A model generated the notes under the pieces. It worked only from the letters and a program-made list of their open reading frames with translations, was not told where the DNA came from and did not search any database. From NCBI RefSeq assembly GCF_011764565.1, contig NZ_AP022871.1, forward strand, positions 7,440,320 through 7,504,319: a stretch of DNA of 64,000 nucleotides, given 5' to 3'. Position numbers and translations under genes: made by a program. The DNA comes from Phytohabitans suffuscus. Its GTDB lineage: Bacteria; Actinomycetota; Actinomycetes; Mycobacteriales; Micromonosporaceae. Positions 55,227 to 64,000 of this stretch are shown piece by piece; the first letter of the stretch is position 1, and every line of letters begins with the position of its first letter.

Positions 55227-55254
55227 GGCCGGGCGCCAGGCGCCACGCCCGGCC
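55227..55254. terminator. Bidirectional terminator hairpin
   Basis: GGCCGGGCG and CGCCCGGCC pair perfectly across a 10-nt loop, between the convergent stops of the MFS gene (55210) and the FAD oxidoreductase (55269). Confidence 0.7.
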
Positions 55255-55268
55255 ATGGGAGCAGGGCC

Positions 55269-56666
55269 TCAGTCCGCGTCCGGCAGCGCCGTGGCGGGCG
55301 CCGGATCGCCGGAGCCGGCGCGCGAGGTGACGGGTGCGGCGGCCGCGGGCGCGGTGGGGACGGGGCGGCGGAACATGCCGCGCAGTACGCGTAGCGCGAT
55401 GCCCGGAGCCAGCAGCCTGGTGGGTGGGTCGACGAGGTTGAGGACGCGGAGGAAGGCGGCGCCGAGCACGGGGTCGGCGGTCGCGCCCAGGTGCAGGCGG
55501 TGCACGTAGGCGTTGACGAACCGGACCTTCGGCCCGCGGCGCCCCTCGACCTCGGCGAACCGCAGGTCGGTGCCGACGGCGATGGACCAGGGGGCGTCGA
55601 TGATGCGGGACGCGCCGCGGAAGAACCGCCGGGCCAGGTCATGGGTGCCGGCGGTGGTCAGCCGGCGCAGCAGGAGGGCCTCCAGCGCCGCGACCGTGAT
55701 GCCCTGGCCGTAGATCGGGTTGAAGCCGCACAGCCCGTCGGCCACCACCAGGTGGCCGTCCGGGAAGCGGCGCAGTCGTTCGTACCGGCGGCGCACGCTG
55801 GTCGGGAAGCGCATCGTCACCGCGTCGGAGGCCGGCTCGGCGGTACGCATGATCTCGGCCAGCTCGGGCAGCGGCAGCGCGCCGGCGAAATCGGCCATCC
55901 CCGCGTCGTCGGTCGGTGGTTCCTCGCCGAGCATGCCGCTGAGGGCGATCGCGAACCGGTCGCCCTCCATCGCCGCGACGATGCCGGCGCGGGGCGAGCC
56001 CGGTACGGCGTTGGTGATCGCGCCGGCCAGGTTCCCGAGCAGTCCGGGGTGGCGCCGGTACGTCCGGGTCACATAGGTGACGCCGACCCGTACCCGCTCC
56101 TCGGCGGGCCGCTCGTAGCCCAGCTCGCCCAGCCACACCGGGGTACGGCAGGCACGGCCGCCGGCGTCCACGACCAGGTCGGCTTCGACGGTGGCCGCGG
56201 ACGTGCGCACGCCGATGACGCGGCGCCGGTCCGAGCTGGTCACCAGCCCCACCACCTCGGTCCGCGGCCGGAACTCGACGCCGGGCAGCGCCGCGACCCG
56301 CGTCCGGACCGCGTGCTCCAGCAGCGGCCGGCTGAGCCCGAGCGCGAGCAGCGAGGAGGGTGCCCGGCGCATGAGGTAACCGTCGTTGTGCCAGTTGACC
56401 TCACCGTGCAGGTCGACCTGGGGCGCGCCGGCCCGCCGCAGTTCGTCGGTCAGGCCGGGAAACAGCTCCTCCAGCGCCTCACGGCCCCGGGAGAGCAGGA
56501 CATGCAGCTGCCGGCCCTGAGGCACGCCCCGCCGGGCCACCGCCGAGTCCGGCAGCGCGTCGCGGTCGAGGATCACGACCTTCGCATAGGTCTCGTGCAG
56601 CGCGCGGGCCGCCAAGAGCCCGCCCATGCTCGCCCCGATCACCACCGCCGTGCCGGAGGATGACAT
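55269..56666 (-). CDS. FAD-dependent oxidoreductase/monooxygenase (group A-like)
   Basis: 465 residues from ATG 56666. The dinucleotide-binding start VVIGASMGGLLAARALHETY, the second FAD motif VVDAGGRACRTPVWLGELGY and the third GLCGFNPIYGQGITVAALEA identify a flavoprotein of the 2-polyprenyl-6-methoxyphenol-hydroxylase/epoxidase type. Such enzymes hydroxylate or epoxidise small molecules and are common tailoring enzymes in natural-product loci. It is transcribed against its neighbours and divergent from the S41 peptidase gene, so it could be controlled separately. The substrate is unknown; a role in maturing the enediyne or the peptide product is inference. Confidence 0.8.
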   Translation of the reverse strand: MSSSGTAVVIGASMGGLLAARALHETYAKVVILDRDALPDSAVARRGVPQGRQLHVLLSRGREALEELFPGLTDELRRAGAPQVDLHGEVNWHNDGYLMRRAPSSLLALGLSRPLLEHAVRTRVAALPGVEFRPRTEVVGLVTSSDRRRVIGVRTSAATVEADLVVDAGGRACRTPVWLGELGYERPAEERVRVGVTYVTRTYRRHPGLLGNLAGAITNAVPGSPRAGIVAAMEGDRFAIALSGMLGEEPPTDDAGMADFAGALPLPELAEIMRTAEPASDAVTMRFPTSVRRRYERLRRFPDGHLVVADGLCGFNPIYGQGITVAALEALLLRRLTTAGTHDLARRFFRGASRIIDAPWSIAVGTDLRFAEVEGRRGPKVRFVNAYVHRLHLGATADPVLGAAFLRVLNLVDPPTRLLAPGIALRVLRGMFRRPVPTAPAAAAPVTSRAGSGDPAPATALPDAD

Positions 56667-56683
56667 ACATCAGATGCTATGTA
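56666..56683. promoter_or_regulatory. Possible operator in the FAD/S41 divergent region
   Basis: TACAT-N8-ATGTA is an inverted repeat adjoining the FAD gene's ATG. Size and position fit a dimeric regulator site, but five base pairs is weak support. Confidence 0.3.
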
Positions 56684-56767
56684 CGCCGGCATCGGCGAAC
56701 GTCTCCCAGGTTGCTGAGTAGAGGCCCACGGGCATCGGCGCGAGGGCGGAGCATCCCGCGAGAGGGC

Positions 56768-57652
56768 ATGGCCGTCACCCGCGCCGGTACGGTCAGCGGC
56801 GTGCACCCGGCCGAGCGGGCGATCGAGCTTCTGCGGGAAAGGTACGTCTTCCCGGAGCTGGCCGAGGCGGCCGCCACGACACTCGGGCAGCGGCTGGCCG
56901 CCGGTGCGTATGGCGGTCTGGACGAGTCGACGCTGGCCGGGCGCCTCACCGAGGACCTGCTCGGCGTGTGCCCGGACGCGCACCTGTGGGTCCGGGTGCG
57001 TGACGACCGCCGCGCCCCCGCCAGGGCGAGCATCCGCCGGGTCGAGGTCCTCGACGGCAACATCGGGTACCTGGACGTGCGCCGCGTCAGCGGCTCCGTG
57101 GACGGCGCCCGGGCGATCGCCGGGTCGATGGAGCTGGTGTCGCGGACCGACGCGCTCATCCTCGATCTCCGTGGAAACGAAGGCGGCTCACCGGACGGCG
57201 TGGCGCTGTGGTGCAGCTACTTCCTCCCGGCCGAACCGACACACCTCAACAGCATCCACGACCGGGTCACCGGCCAGACCCGGCAGTTCTGGAGCCTGGC
57301 GTGGCTGCCCGGCGAGCGGTACCTCGACCGTCCGCTGTACGTGTTGACGAGCGACCGGACGTTCTCCGGCGCCGAGGAGCTCTGCCTGAACCTGAAGGTG
57401 CGCGGCCGCGCCAGGCTGGTCGGCGAGACCACGCGCGGCGGAGCCAACCTCGCCACCGTCCTCCCGCTGACGCCGACGATGGAGATCGCGGTGCCGCACG
57501 CCTACTCGATCAATCCGATCACGGGCGGCAACTGGGAGGGCACCGGCATCGAGCCCGATCTCGCGGTGCCGGCGGCGTCCGCGCTCGACGTGGCACACGC
57601 GGAGCTGCTCGACCGCCTGCCGGGCCTGGGCAACGCGAAAGAAGCCAGGTAA
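56768..57652 (+). CDS. S41-family (tail-specific/IRBP-like) peptidase or hydrolase
   Basis: 294 residues from ATG 56768 (GTG 56801 is an alternative). After a helical N-terminal part (AERAIELLRERYVFPELAEA) comes the S41 core: NIGYLDVRRVSG, ALILDLRGNEGGSPDGVALW, the nucleophile Ser200 in SDRTFSGAEELCLNLKVRGR and GETTRGGANLATVLPL. No signal peptide or PDZ domain is visible, so it is cytoplasmic. In a peptide-product locus it could trim a precursor, but S41 relatives also act as stand-alone hydrolases. It lies 85 bp upstream of the DUF1702 gene, separated from it by two small hairpins. Confidence 0.82.
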   Translation: MAVTRAGTVSGVHPAERAIELLRERYVFPELAEAAATTLGQRLAAGAYGGLDESTLAGRLTEDLLGVCPDAHLWVRVRDDRRAPARASIRRVEVLDGNIGYLDVRRVSGSVDGARAIAGSMELVSRTDALILDLRGNEGGSPDGVALWCSYFLPAEPTHLNSIHDRVTGQTRQFWSLAWLPGERYLDRPLYVLTSDRTFSGAEELCLNLKVRGRARLVGETTRGGANLATVLPLTPTMEIAVPHAYSINPITGGNWEGTGIEPDLAVPAASALDVAHAELLDRLPGLGNAKEAR

Positions 57653-57662
57653 CCGGCACCTT

Positions 57663-57699
57663 GCCAGGCTGATGGAGCCTGGCGAGGCTCATCGAGCCT
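57663..57699. terminator. Tandem hairpins between S41 and DUF1702 genes
   Basis: GCCAGGCT/AGCCTGGC (57663-57683) is followed at once by AGGCT/AGCCT (57685-57699), each with a five-base loop. They could terminate or attenuate the S41 transcript before the enediyne genes, or only mark the mRNA end. Confidence 0.45.
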
Positions 57700-57736
57700 A
57701 CCCAATGTCGACCACCGGCACAGGAGTAGCCAACCC

Positions 57737-58732
57737 ATGAACGCTCTGCGAGCGCTGCGGCGCAGGATAATGACGCCCAACCGATCGGCCACGAGCCTGG
57801 TCGTCCGCGGCTTCCACGTCAAGAGCCCCGAGGCCCGCGCGCTGCTGGAGACCATCGGCGGCACGTTCCTCGACGGCTACGGATTCGCCGCCCAGGCCCG
57901 GACGCCGGACGGCGCCGAGGCGCCGTTGGAGGGTGTACCCCTCCGGTTTCGCGGCTTCGCGTACGAGGGCGCCGCGATGGCCTTCGCGGTCCGTGACGGC
58001 ATGCGCCCCGGCGGCGGACGCAACGTCGAGCGCTTCCTGGCCGGCGCCGGGGCCGACCACATCTACATGGCGTACGTCGGCGTCGGGTGGGCGATGGCGC
58101 GGCTGCCCCGGATCCGGTGGTCGACCCTGCACTCGCCCGATCCGGTGCTGCGCTGGCTCGTGCTCGACGGGTACGGGTTCCACCAGGCGTACTTCCGCAC
58201 CGAGCGGTACGTCTTCGACCGGTACGAGGACAAGTCGCTGCCGTGGCGTGGCGTGACCGCGGCGGACTACGCGTCGCGCGCCACCGACCAGGGCATCGGC
58301 CGCGCGCTGTGGTTCGTCGGCGGTACCGACGTCGAGGTCGTGGCACACCTGGTCGAGCGCTATCCGCCCAGCCGGCGGGCCGACCTCTACAGCGGGGTCG
58401 GGCTCGCCGCCACCTACGCCGGCGGCGCCACCGAGGCCGAGCTGACCGCGCTGTGGGACCACGCCAAGGAGTACCGGCCGCAGCTGGCCCAGGGCTCCGC
58501 CTTCGGGGCCGGCGCCCGGGCCAAGGCCAACCTGGTCTGCCCGCACAACGAGCTGGCCACGCAGATCTTCTGCGGCCAGCCGGTGGCGCTGGCCCGGAAG
58601 GTCACCGACGAGGCGCTGGTCGACCTTCCGGCCGACGGCCCGGTCCCGGCGTACGAGGTGTGGCGCCAACGAATCTCGGAGGCCCTGGCCCAGTCAGGCC
58701 ACTTCGCACGGACCGCCACGGAGCAGAAATGA
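57737..58732 (+). CDS. DUF1702 enediyne-cassette protein (UnbL/E3 type)
   Basis: 331 residues from ATG 57737 with CAGGAG upstream. The sequence SPEARALLETIGGTFLDGYG, FRGFAYEGAAMAFAVRDGMR, AGADHIYMAYVGVGWAMARL, DGYGFHQAYFRTERYVFDRY and PHNELATQIFCGQPVALARK matches the DUF1702 family. To my knowledge this family is found essentially with enediyne PKS genes, as one of the conserved cassette proteins of unknown chemistry. Its stop overlaps the PKS start as ATGA (58729-58732), so it is co-translated with the PKS. The other cassette members (UnbV/E4, UnbU/E5, thioesterase/E10) are not in the window and may lie to the right. Confidence 0.85.
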   Translation: MNALRALRRRIMTPNRSATSLVVRGFHVKSPEARALLETIGGTFLDGYGFAAQARTPDGAEAPLEGVPLRFRGFAYEGAAMAFAVRDGMRPGGGRNVERFLAGAGADHIYMAYVGVGWAMARLPRIRWSTLHSPDPVLRWLVLDGYGFHQAYFRTERYVFDRYEDKSLPWRGVTAADYASRATDQGIGRALWFVGGTDVEVVAHLVERYPPSRRADLYSGVGLAATYAGGATEAELTALWDHAKEYRPQLAQGSAFGAGARAKANLVCPHNELATQIFCGQPVALARKVTDEALVDLPADGPVPAYEVWRQRISEALAQSGHFARTATEQK

Positions 58733-61700
58733 CCCAGGTCGCGATTGTCGGAATGGCGTGCCGGTACCCGGATGCCAACAGCCCACGCGAGTTGTGGGAG
58801 AACGCTGTCGCCGGGCGGCGCGCGTTCCGGCGGCTGCCGTCGGAGCGGATGAACCTCGACGACTACTGGTCGCCCGACCCGAGCGCACCGGATCGGTTCT
58901 ACGCCCGCACGGCCGCGGTCATCGAAGGCTACGAGTTCGACCGGGTGGCCTACAAGGTCGCGGGCAGCACGTACCGCTCGACCGACCTGACCCACTGGCT
59001 GGCCTTGGACATCGCGGCGCAGGCGCTGGCCGACGCCGGGTTCCCGGCCGGTGAGGGCCTGCCCAGGCAGCGCACGGCCGTCATCGTCGGCAACAGCCTC
59101 ACCGGCGAGTTCTCGCGCGCCAGCCAGATGCGGCTGCGGTGGCCGTTCGTGCGGCGCACGGTGGCCGCCGCGCTGCGGCGGGAGGGCTGGGACGACGACC
59201 GGCTCGGCACGTTCCTGGCGGGCCTGGAGGAGACCTACAAGGCCCCCTTCGCCGAGGTGAACGAGGACACCCTCGCCGGCGGCCTGGCCAACACGATCGC
59301 CGGCCGCATCTGCAACCACTTCGACCTGAACGGCGGCGGCTACACCGTCGACGGCGCGTGCTCCTCGTCGCTGCTGTCGGTGGCGACCGCGTGCAACGGC
59401 CTGATCGACGGCACCATCGACGTGGCCGTGGCCGGCGGCGTCGACCTGTCGATCGACCCGTTCGAAATCATCGGTTTCGCCAAGACCGGGGCGCTGTCGC
59501 GTTCCGAGATGAAGGTCTACGACCGTGGCGCGAACGGGTTCTGGCCCGGCGAAGGCTGCGGCATGGTGGTCCTGATGCGCGAGGAGGAGGCCCGGCGCAG
59601 CGGCCGGCGGGTGATCGCCACCGTGGCCGGCTGGGGCATCTCCTCCGACGGCAAGGGCGGCATGACCCGGCCCGAGCTCGGCGGCTACCAGCTCGCGATG
59701 CGGCGGGCGTACGAGCGGGCCGGGTTCGGCGTGGAGACGGTCGCCCTGTTCGAGGGCCACGGCACCGGCACCCCGGTCGGCGACGCGACCGAGCTGCGCG
59801 CGCTGTCCGAGGCGCTGCGGGCCGCCGGAGCCACCGAGGCGACGGCCGTGGTCAGCTCGGTCAAGGCGATGATCGGCCACACCAAGGCCGCCGCCGGCGT
59901 CGCTGGCCTGATCAAGGCGGCGATGGCCGTGCACCACCAGGTCCTGCCGCCCGCCCTGGGCTGCGCCGACCCCCACGACCTGCTGACCGCCCCGGACGCG
60001 ACGCTGCGGGTGCTGCGCCAGGCCGAGCCGTGGCCGGCCACCGGTCCGGTCCGGGCCGGCGTGACCGCCATGGGCTTCGGCGGCATCAACACCCACGTCG
60101 TTCTGGAGAGCACCAAGCGGCGCAACGGATTCGACGTCCGCACCAGGGCGATGGCCACGGCCATCCAGGACCACGAGCTGCTGCTGGTCGACGCGGCTTC
60201 CGCCACCGAGCTGTCGGACCGGCTGCGGCAGCTGGTCGAGTACGTGCCGGTGCTCTCGTACGCCCAGCTCGGCGACCTCGCCGCGACCCTGCACCAGCGG
60301 CTGCGCGACCTGCCCTACCGCGCGGCCGTGGTGGCCAGCTCGCCCGAGGACGCCACCAACCGCCTGCGGAGCCTGCTGGACAAGGTCGAGGCCGGCGAGA
60401 CGACCAGCTTCAGCGCGGACGCACGGACACTGCTCGGACACTTCGGCCGGCGCGGCCAGATCGGCTTCCTGTTTCCGGGCCAGGGATCCGGGCAGGGGAC
60501 CAGCGGCGGCGCGATGCGGCGCCGGTTCGCCGAGGCGGACGCGGTGTACACCAAGGCAGCCCTGCCCACCGGCGGCGACACCGTGGCGACCGAGGTCGCG
60601 CAGCCGCGGATCGTCACCGGGTCGGTCGCCGGGCTGCGGGTGCTGGCCTCGCTCGGGCTGCACGCCACGGTGGCCGTGGGCCACAGCCTCGGCGAGCTCA
60701 CGGCGCTGCACTGGTCGGGGGCCGTGGACGAGGACGCGTTGCTGCGCCTGGCCGTACAGCGTGGCCGGGCCATGAGCGAGCACGGCGCGACCGGTGCGAT
60801 GGCCGGGATCAGCGCTCCGGCCGTGGACGTCGACCAGGTCACCGACGGCCTGGACGTGGTCATCGCCGCCTACAACAGCCCGCAGCAGACCGTCGTCGCC
60901 GGTACGGTCGAGGCCGTCGAGGCGGCCTGCGAGCGGGCCCGGAAGGCCGGCTACGGCGCCAACCGGCTGGCCGTGTCGCACGCGTTCCACTCGCCGTTGG
61001 TCGCCGGCGCGGCGGAAGTGTTCGGTACGGCGGTCGAGGGCCAGCCCTGGGCGCCGCTGACCGGCCGGGTGATGTCCACTGTGACCGGTGAGCTGTTGCC
61101 GGCCGACGCGGACCTCGCCGGCGTGCTGCGCAAGCAGATCACGGATCCGGTGCTGTTCCAGCAGGCGATCGCCCTGGCCGCCAAGGAGGTCGACCTGTTC
61201 GTCGAGGTCGGCCCCGGTCACGTGCTGTCGGGCCTGGCCGCGGCGGCCGACCTGCGCGCGGTGGCCCTGGACACCGACGACGAGTCGGTCGCCGGCGTGC
61301 TGCGGGTGGTCGGGGCGGCCTTCGTGGTCGGCGCGGCCGAGGTCGACCCGGTCCTGTTCCACGGCCGGCTGCTCAAGCCGTTGGAGATCGGAGCCCGGCA
61401 GTCGTTCTTCGCCAACCCGTGCGAGGCGGCCCCGTCGATCAGCATCGAGGCGGCCGCCCGGCCGGCCGGACCGGGGCCCTCGACCCAGGCCCCGGCCGAC
61501 GCGCCGGCGCCCGCGGTCACCGCCGGTGATCCGGCGGTGCCGAGCCTGGACCTGCTGCGGCGGCTGGCCGCCGAACGCGCCGAGCTGCCGCTGGACCTGG
61601 TGCGCCCGGACAGCCGGCTGCTCGACGACCTGCACCTGAGCTCCATCACCGTCGGCCACATCGTCAACCAGGTCGCGGCCCAACTCGGGGTGCCGGCCGG

Positions 61701-64000
61701 GCAGGCCCCGCGCAACTTCGCGACCTCGACCATGCGGGAGCTGGCGGACGTCTTCGACGCCCTGTCCCGCGACACCGTGACCGTCGAGCCGGCCGCGCCG
61801 GCGGTGCCCACCGGGGCGGCGCCCTGGGTCCGTCCCTGGTCGGTCGACCTGGACGTCACGCCGATTCCCCACCGGGCGGCCGGGGGCGCCGACGGTGAGT
61901 GGCAGGTCTTCGCGCCGGCCGGTCACCCGTTCGCCGAGGGCCTGGGCGCCGCCCTGGCCAAGGCCGGGGCGGACGCGGGCGTGCTGGTCTGCCTGCCACC
62001 GGACTGCGCCGAAGGCGACCTCGAACTGGCTCTGCGTGGCGCGAAGGCGGCCCTGGCCGGCCCGTCGAACCGGCGGTTCGTCCTGGTCCAGCACGGCAGG
62101 GGCGCGGCCGGGTTGGCCAAGACGCTGCACCTGGAGTCGCCCCGGACCCGGGTCACCGTGGTCCACCTGGCCACCGGTGACCAGGCGGTGGCCCGGGTGA
62201 CGGCCGAGACCGCCGCGACGGAGTCCTTCGCCGAGGTGTTCTACGACGCGGACGGTGTCCGCCGTACCCCGACGCTCCGGGCGCTGCCCTTCGACCCGGC
62301 CCGCACCGTCCCCGCCCTCGCGGCGCAGGACGTACTGCTGGTCACCGGCGGCGGCAAGGGCATCACGGCCGAGTGCGCCATGGCGATGGCCCAGGACAGC
62401 GGGGCCAGGCTCGCGCTGCTGGGCCGTTCCGACCCGGCCCGCGACACCGAGCTGGCGGCCAACCTCCAGCGGATGGCGCAGGCGGGCATCACCGTCGAGT
62501 ACGCGCGGGCCGACGTCACCGACGCCGGGTCGGTCAGGCACGCGGTGGCCGCGCTGACCGCGGCGCTCGGCCCGGTCACCGCGGTACTGCACGGCGCCGG
62601 CCGCAACGAACCGGCATCGCTGCTCACCCTGGAGACCGAGGCGGTCGCCCGCACGTTCGCCCCCAAGATCGGCGGGTTGCGGGCGGTGCTGGACGCCGTC
62701 GATCCGCGGCGGGTACGGCTGCTGGTCACTCTGGGCAGCATCATCGGCCGCGCCGGTCTGCCCGGCGAGGCCCACTACGCGACGGCGAACGAATGGCTGG
62801 ACGACGCCACCGCCGAGTTCGGCCGGCGCAATCCGCACTGCCGCACGCTGTGCCTGGAGTGGTCGGTGTGGTCCGGCGTCGGCATGGGCGAACGGCTGGA
62901 CGTGGTCGAGACGCTCGGCCGCGACGGGGTCAGCGCCATCGCACCGGACCAGGGGATCGCCGTGCTGCGTCGGCTGCTGGCCGACCCGGACGCGCCGGGC
63001 ACGGTGGTCATCAGCGGCCGGACCCACGGCATCGACACGATCGGCTACGCCGAGCCGGAGCTGCCGCTGCTGCGCTTCGTCGACCGCCCGCTGGTGCGCT
63101 ACCACGGCGTGGAGCTCGTCTGCGAGGTCGAGCTGAGCGCGGGGAGCGATCCGTACCTGGCCGATCACCTGCTCGACGGCAACCAGCTCTTCCCGGCGGT
63201 GCTCGGCATGGAGGCCATGGCGCAGGTCGCCGCGGCCGTCACCGGTGAGACCACGGCGCCGGTCGTCGAGAACGTCGAGTTCCTCCGGCCGATCGTCGTG
63301 CCGGTGCACGGCAGCACCCGCATCCGGGTCGCGGCGGTGGTCACCGGTCCGGACACCGTCGAGGTCGCGCTGCACAGCGAGGAGACCGGCTTCGATGCGG
63401 ACCACTTCCGCGGCCGGTTGCGCTTCGCGCCGGCGACCCCGGCCGCGGGAGCGCCCGAGCAGATCGAGCCGGGGCTGCCCGAGGTGCCGCTCGACCCGGC
63501 GACCGACCTCTACGGGCCGGTCCTGTTCCAGGGACGCCGGTTCCGGCGCCTGCGGACCTACCACCTCGCCGCGGCCCGCGACGTGGACGCCACCGTGGCG
63601 GCCGACGCCTCGACCGACTGGTTCGCGGCCTACCTGCCGTCCACACTGCTGCTCGGCGATCCGGGCGTGCGGGACGCGATGATGCACGGCAACCAGGTCT
63701 GCGTGCCGGACGCGACGTTGCTGCCGCAGGGGATCGAGCGGATCGTGCCGGCCGGTGCGGCCATGTTCGACGCCGGCTCGCTGCGCTTCCGCGCCACCGA
63801 GCGCTCGCGGGACGGGGACACCTACGTCTACGACATCGCGTTGCGCGACGCGGCCGGCACGGTCGTCGAACGCTGGGAGGGCCTGCGGCTGCGCGCGGTA
63901 CGCAAGCTGGACGGTTCGGGGCCCTGGCATCCGGTCCTGCTCGGTTCCTACCTGGAACGGGCGGCGCACGACCTGCTGGGGTCCGCGGTCGCGGTCGCGG
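58729..64000 (+). CDS. pksE: Enediyne iterative type I polyketide synthase (KS-AT-ACP-KR-DH..., 3' end outside window)
   Basis: Open from ATG 58729 to the window edge (1757 codons seen, no frameshift). KS: Cys211 in VDGACSSSLLSVA, His344 in EGHGTGTPVGD and His384 in MIGHTKAAAG. AT-like: VGHSLGELTAL with Ser653. ACP: LDDLHLSSITVG with Ser972 as the phosphopantetheine site. KR: VTGGGKGITAECA from about 1205, and Tyr1350 in HYATANEWLDDA. DH: His1480 in YLADHLLDGNQLFPAVLGME. This KS-AT-ACP-KR-DH order, with an ACP in the middle, is diagnostic of enediyne synthases, whose C-terminal phosphopantetheinyl-transferase domain would lie just beyond the edge. As I recall, the KS Cys number is the same as in C-1027 SgcE and the ACP Ser is nearly the same. 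The product is a linear polyene that initiates the warhead. Confidence 0.93.
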   Translation, partial: MTQVAIVGMACRYPDANSPRELWENAVAGRRAFRRLPSERMNLDDYWSPDPSAPDRFYARTAAVIEGYEFDRVAYKVAGSTYRSTDLTHWLALDIAAQALADAGFPAGEGLPRQRTAVIVGNSLTGEFSRASQMRLRWPFVRRTVAAALRREGWDDDRLGTFLAGLEETYKAPFAEVNEDTLAGGLANTIAGRICNHFDLNGGGYTVDGACSSSLLSVATACNGLIDGTIDVAVAGGVDLSIDPFEIIGFAKTGALSRSEMKVYDRGANGFWPGEGCGMVVLMREEEARRSGRRVIATVAGWGISSDGKGGMTRPELGGYQLAMRRAYERAGFGVETVALFEGHGTGTPVGDATELRALSEALRAAGATEATAVVSSVKAMIGHTKAAAGVAGLIKAAMAVHHQVLPPALGCADPHDLLTAPDATLRVLRQAEPWPATGPVRAGVTAMGFGGINTHVVLESTKRRNGFDVRTRAMATAIQDHELLLVDAASATELSDRLRQLVEYVPVLSYAQLGDLAATLHQRLRDLPYRAAVVASSPEDATNRLRSLLDKVEAGETTSFSADARTLLGHFGRRGQIGFLFPGQGSGQGTSGGAMRRRFAEADAVYTKAALPTGGDTVATEVAQPRIVTGSVAGLRVLASLGLHATVAVGHSLGELTALHWSGAVDEDALLRLAVQRGRAMSEHGATGAMAGISAPAVDVDQVTDGLDVVIAAYNSPQQTVVAGTVEAVEAACERARKAGYGANRLAVSHAFHSPLVAGAAEVFGTAVEGQPWAPLTGRVMSTVTGELLPADADLAGVLRKQITDPVLFQQAIALAAKEVDLFVEVGPGHVLSGLAAAADLRAVALDTDDESVAGVLRVVGAAFVVGAAEVDPVLFHGRLLKPLEIGARQSFFANPCEAAPSISIEAAARPAGPGPSTQAPADAPAPAVTAGDPAVPSLDLLRRLAAERAELPLDLVRPDSRLLDDLHLSSITVGHIVNQVAAQLGVPAGQAPRNFATSTMRELADVFDALSRDTVTVEPAAPAVPTGAAPWVRPWSVDLDVTPIPHRAAGGADGEWQVFAPAGHPFAEGLGAALAKAGADAGVLVCLPPDCAEGDLELALRGAKAALAGPSNRRFVLVQHGRGAAGLAKTLHLESPRTRVTVVHLATGDQAVARVTAETAATESFAEVFYDADGVRRTPTLRALPFDPARTVPALAAQDVLLVTGGGKGITAECAMAMAQDSGARLALLGRSDPARDTELAANLQRMAQAGITVEYARADVTDAGSVRHAVAALTAALGPVTAVLHGAGRNEPASLLTLETEAVARTFAPKIGGLRAVLDAVDPRRVRLLVTLGSIIGRAGLPGEAHYATANEWLDDATAEFGRRNPHCRTLCLEWSVWSGVGMGERLDVVETLGRDGVSAIAPDQGIAVLRRLLADPDAPGTVVISGRTHGIDTIGYAEPELPLLRFVDRPLVRYHGVELVCEVELSAGSDPYLADHLLDGNQLFPAVLGMEAMAQVAAAVTGETTAPVVENVEFLRPIVVPVHGSTRIRVAAVVTGPDTVEVALHSEETGFDADHFRGRLRFAPATPAAGAPEQIEPGLPEVPLDPATDLYGPVLFQGRRFRRLRTYHLAAARDVDATVAADASTDWFAAYLPSTLLLGDPGVRDAMMHGNQVCVPDATLLPQGIERIVPAGAAMFDAGSLRFRATERSRDGDTYVYDIALRDAAGTVVERWEGLRLRAVRKLDGSGPWHPVLLGSYLERAAHDLLGSAVAVA

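Noticed and set aside
58414..63969. A 1851-codon open frame on the strand opposite the PKS
   Set aside because: It is a mirror of the PKS codons caused by extreme GC3 bias; the translation is Arg/Gly/Asp-rich with no family features, while the plus strand has a full set of PKS motifs.

Overview
This is high-GC actinobacterial DNA. Strong GC3 bias, frequent GTG starts, 4-bp GTGA/ATGA overlaps, AfsR/NB-ARC-type regulators, large secreted cell-wall proteins and an enediyne-type polyketide synthase suggest a Micromonosporaceae-like actinomycete (inference from style, not from a marker gene). REGION 1 (1-8.1 kb): end of a sensor histidine kinase, a small membrane protein, a secreted tandem amidase whose second half looks catalytically dead, a 1.2 kb repeat island, a FhuF-like [2Fe-2S] protein, a conserved hypothetical and a SHOCT protein. 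REGION 2 (8.2-14.3 kb): complete mrpA(B)CDEFG Na+/H+ antiporter operon on the minus strand, coupled by 4-bp overlaps, with a 26-bp tandem duplication at the mrpD/mrpE junction. REGION 3 (14.7-25.2 kb): NlpC/P60 hydrolase, a large HTH-SARP-NB-ARC-TPR regulator, a TetR gene with a visible operator divergent from a patatin-like lipase, a decayed alpha/beta hydrolase, a P-type ATPase and a remnant of an FMN-dependent alpha-hydroxyacid oxidase. REGION 4 (25.2-34 kb): maleylacetate reductase plus hydroxyquinol dioxygenase, a GlxA-type regulator, a truncated DJ-1 protein, a membrane protein with a strong terminator, an ABC exporter pair and an SDR. REGION 5 (34-47.6 kb): a second NB-ARC/TPR regulator, a 1531-residue transglycosylase-SGNH fusion followed by two ricin-B-like secreted proteins, a membrane protein, a second repeat island, a methyltransferase, a GH51 arabinofuranosidase and an integrase remnant. 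REGION 6 (47.8-64 kb): small hypotheticals, a TraB-like protein and a GH114 lipoprotein, then a biosynthetic locus: a 49-residue peptide gene fused by a GTGA overlap to a LanB-type tRNA-dependent glutamylation-domain protein, an MFS exporter, an FAD oxidoreductase, an S41 peptidase, a DUF1702 enediyne-cassette protein and an enediyne PKS (KS-AT-ACP-KR-DH, running off the right edge). Three observations stand out: (i) the peptide/LanB-like pair next to enediyne core genes, a possible aminoacyl-tRNA-using tailoring system; (ii) three dispersed 55-nt perfect hairpins (21.2, 29.4, 47.9 kb) with compensatory stem changes and constant stem and loop lengths; (iii) a second palindrome family present compact at 44.8 kb and interrupted at 5.7-6.0 kb by 218 bp bounded by 14-bp direct repeats. 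At least seven genes carry single-base frameshifts, each repaired by lengthening one short homopolymer by one base, so many apparent lesions are probably sequencing errors. No tRNA, rRNA or CRISPR was seen.
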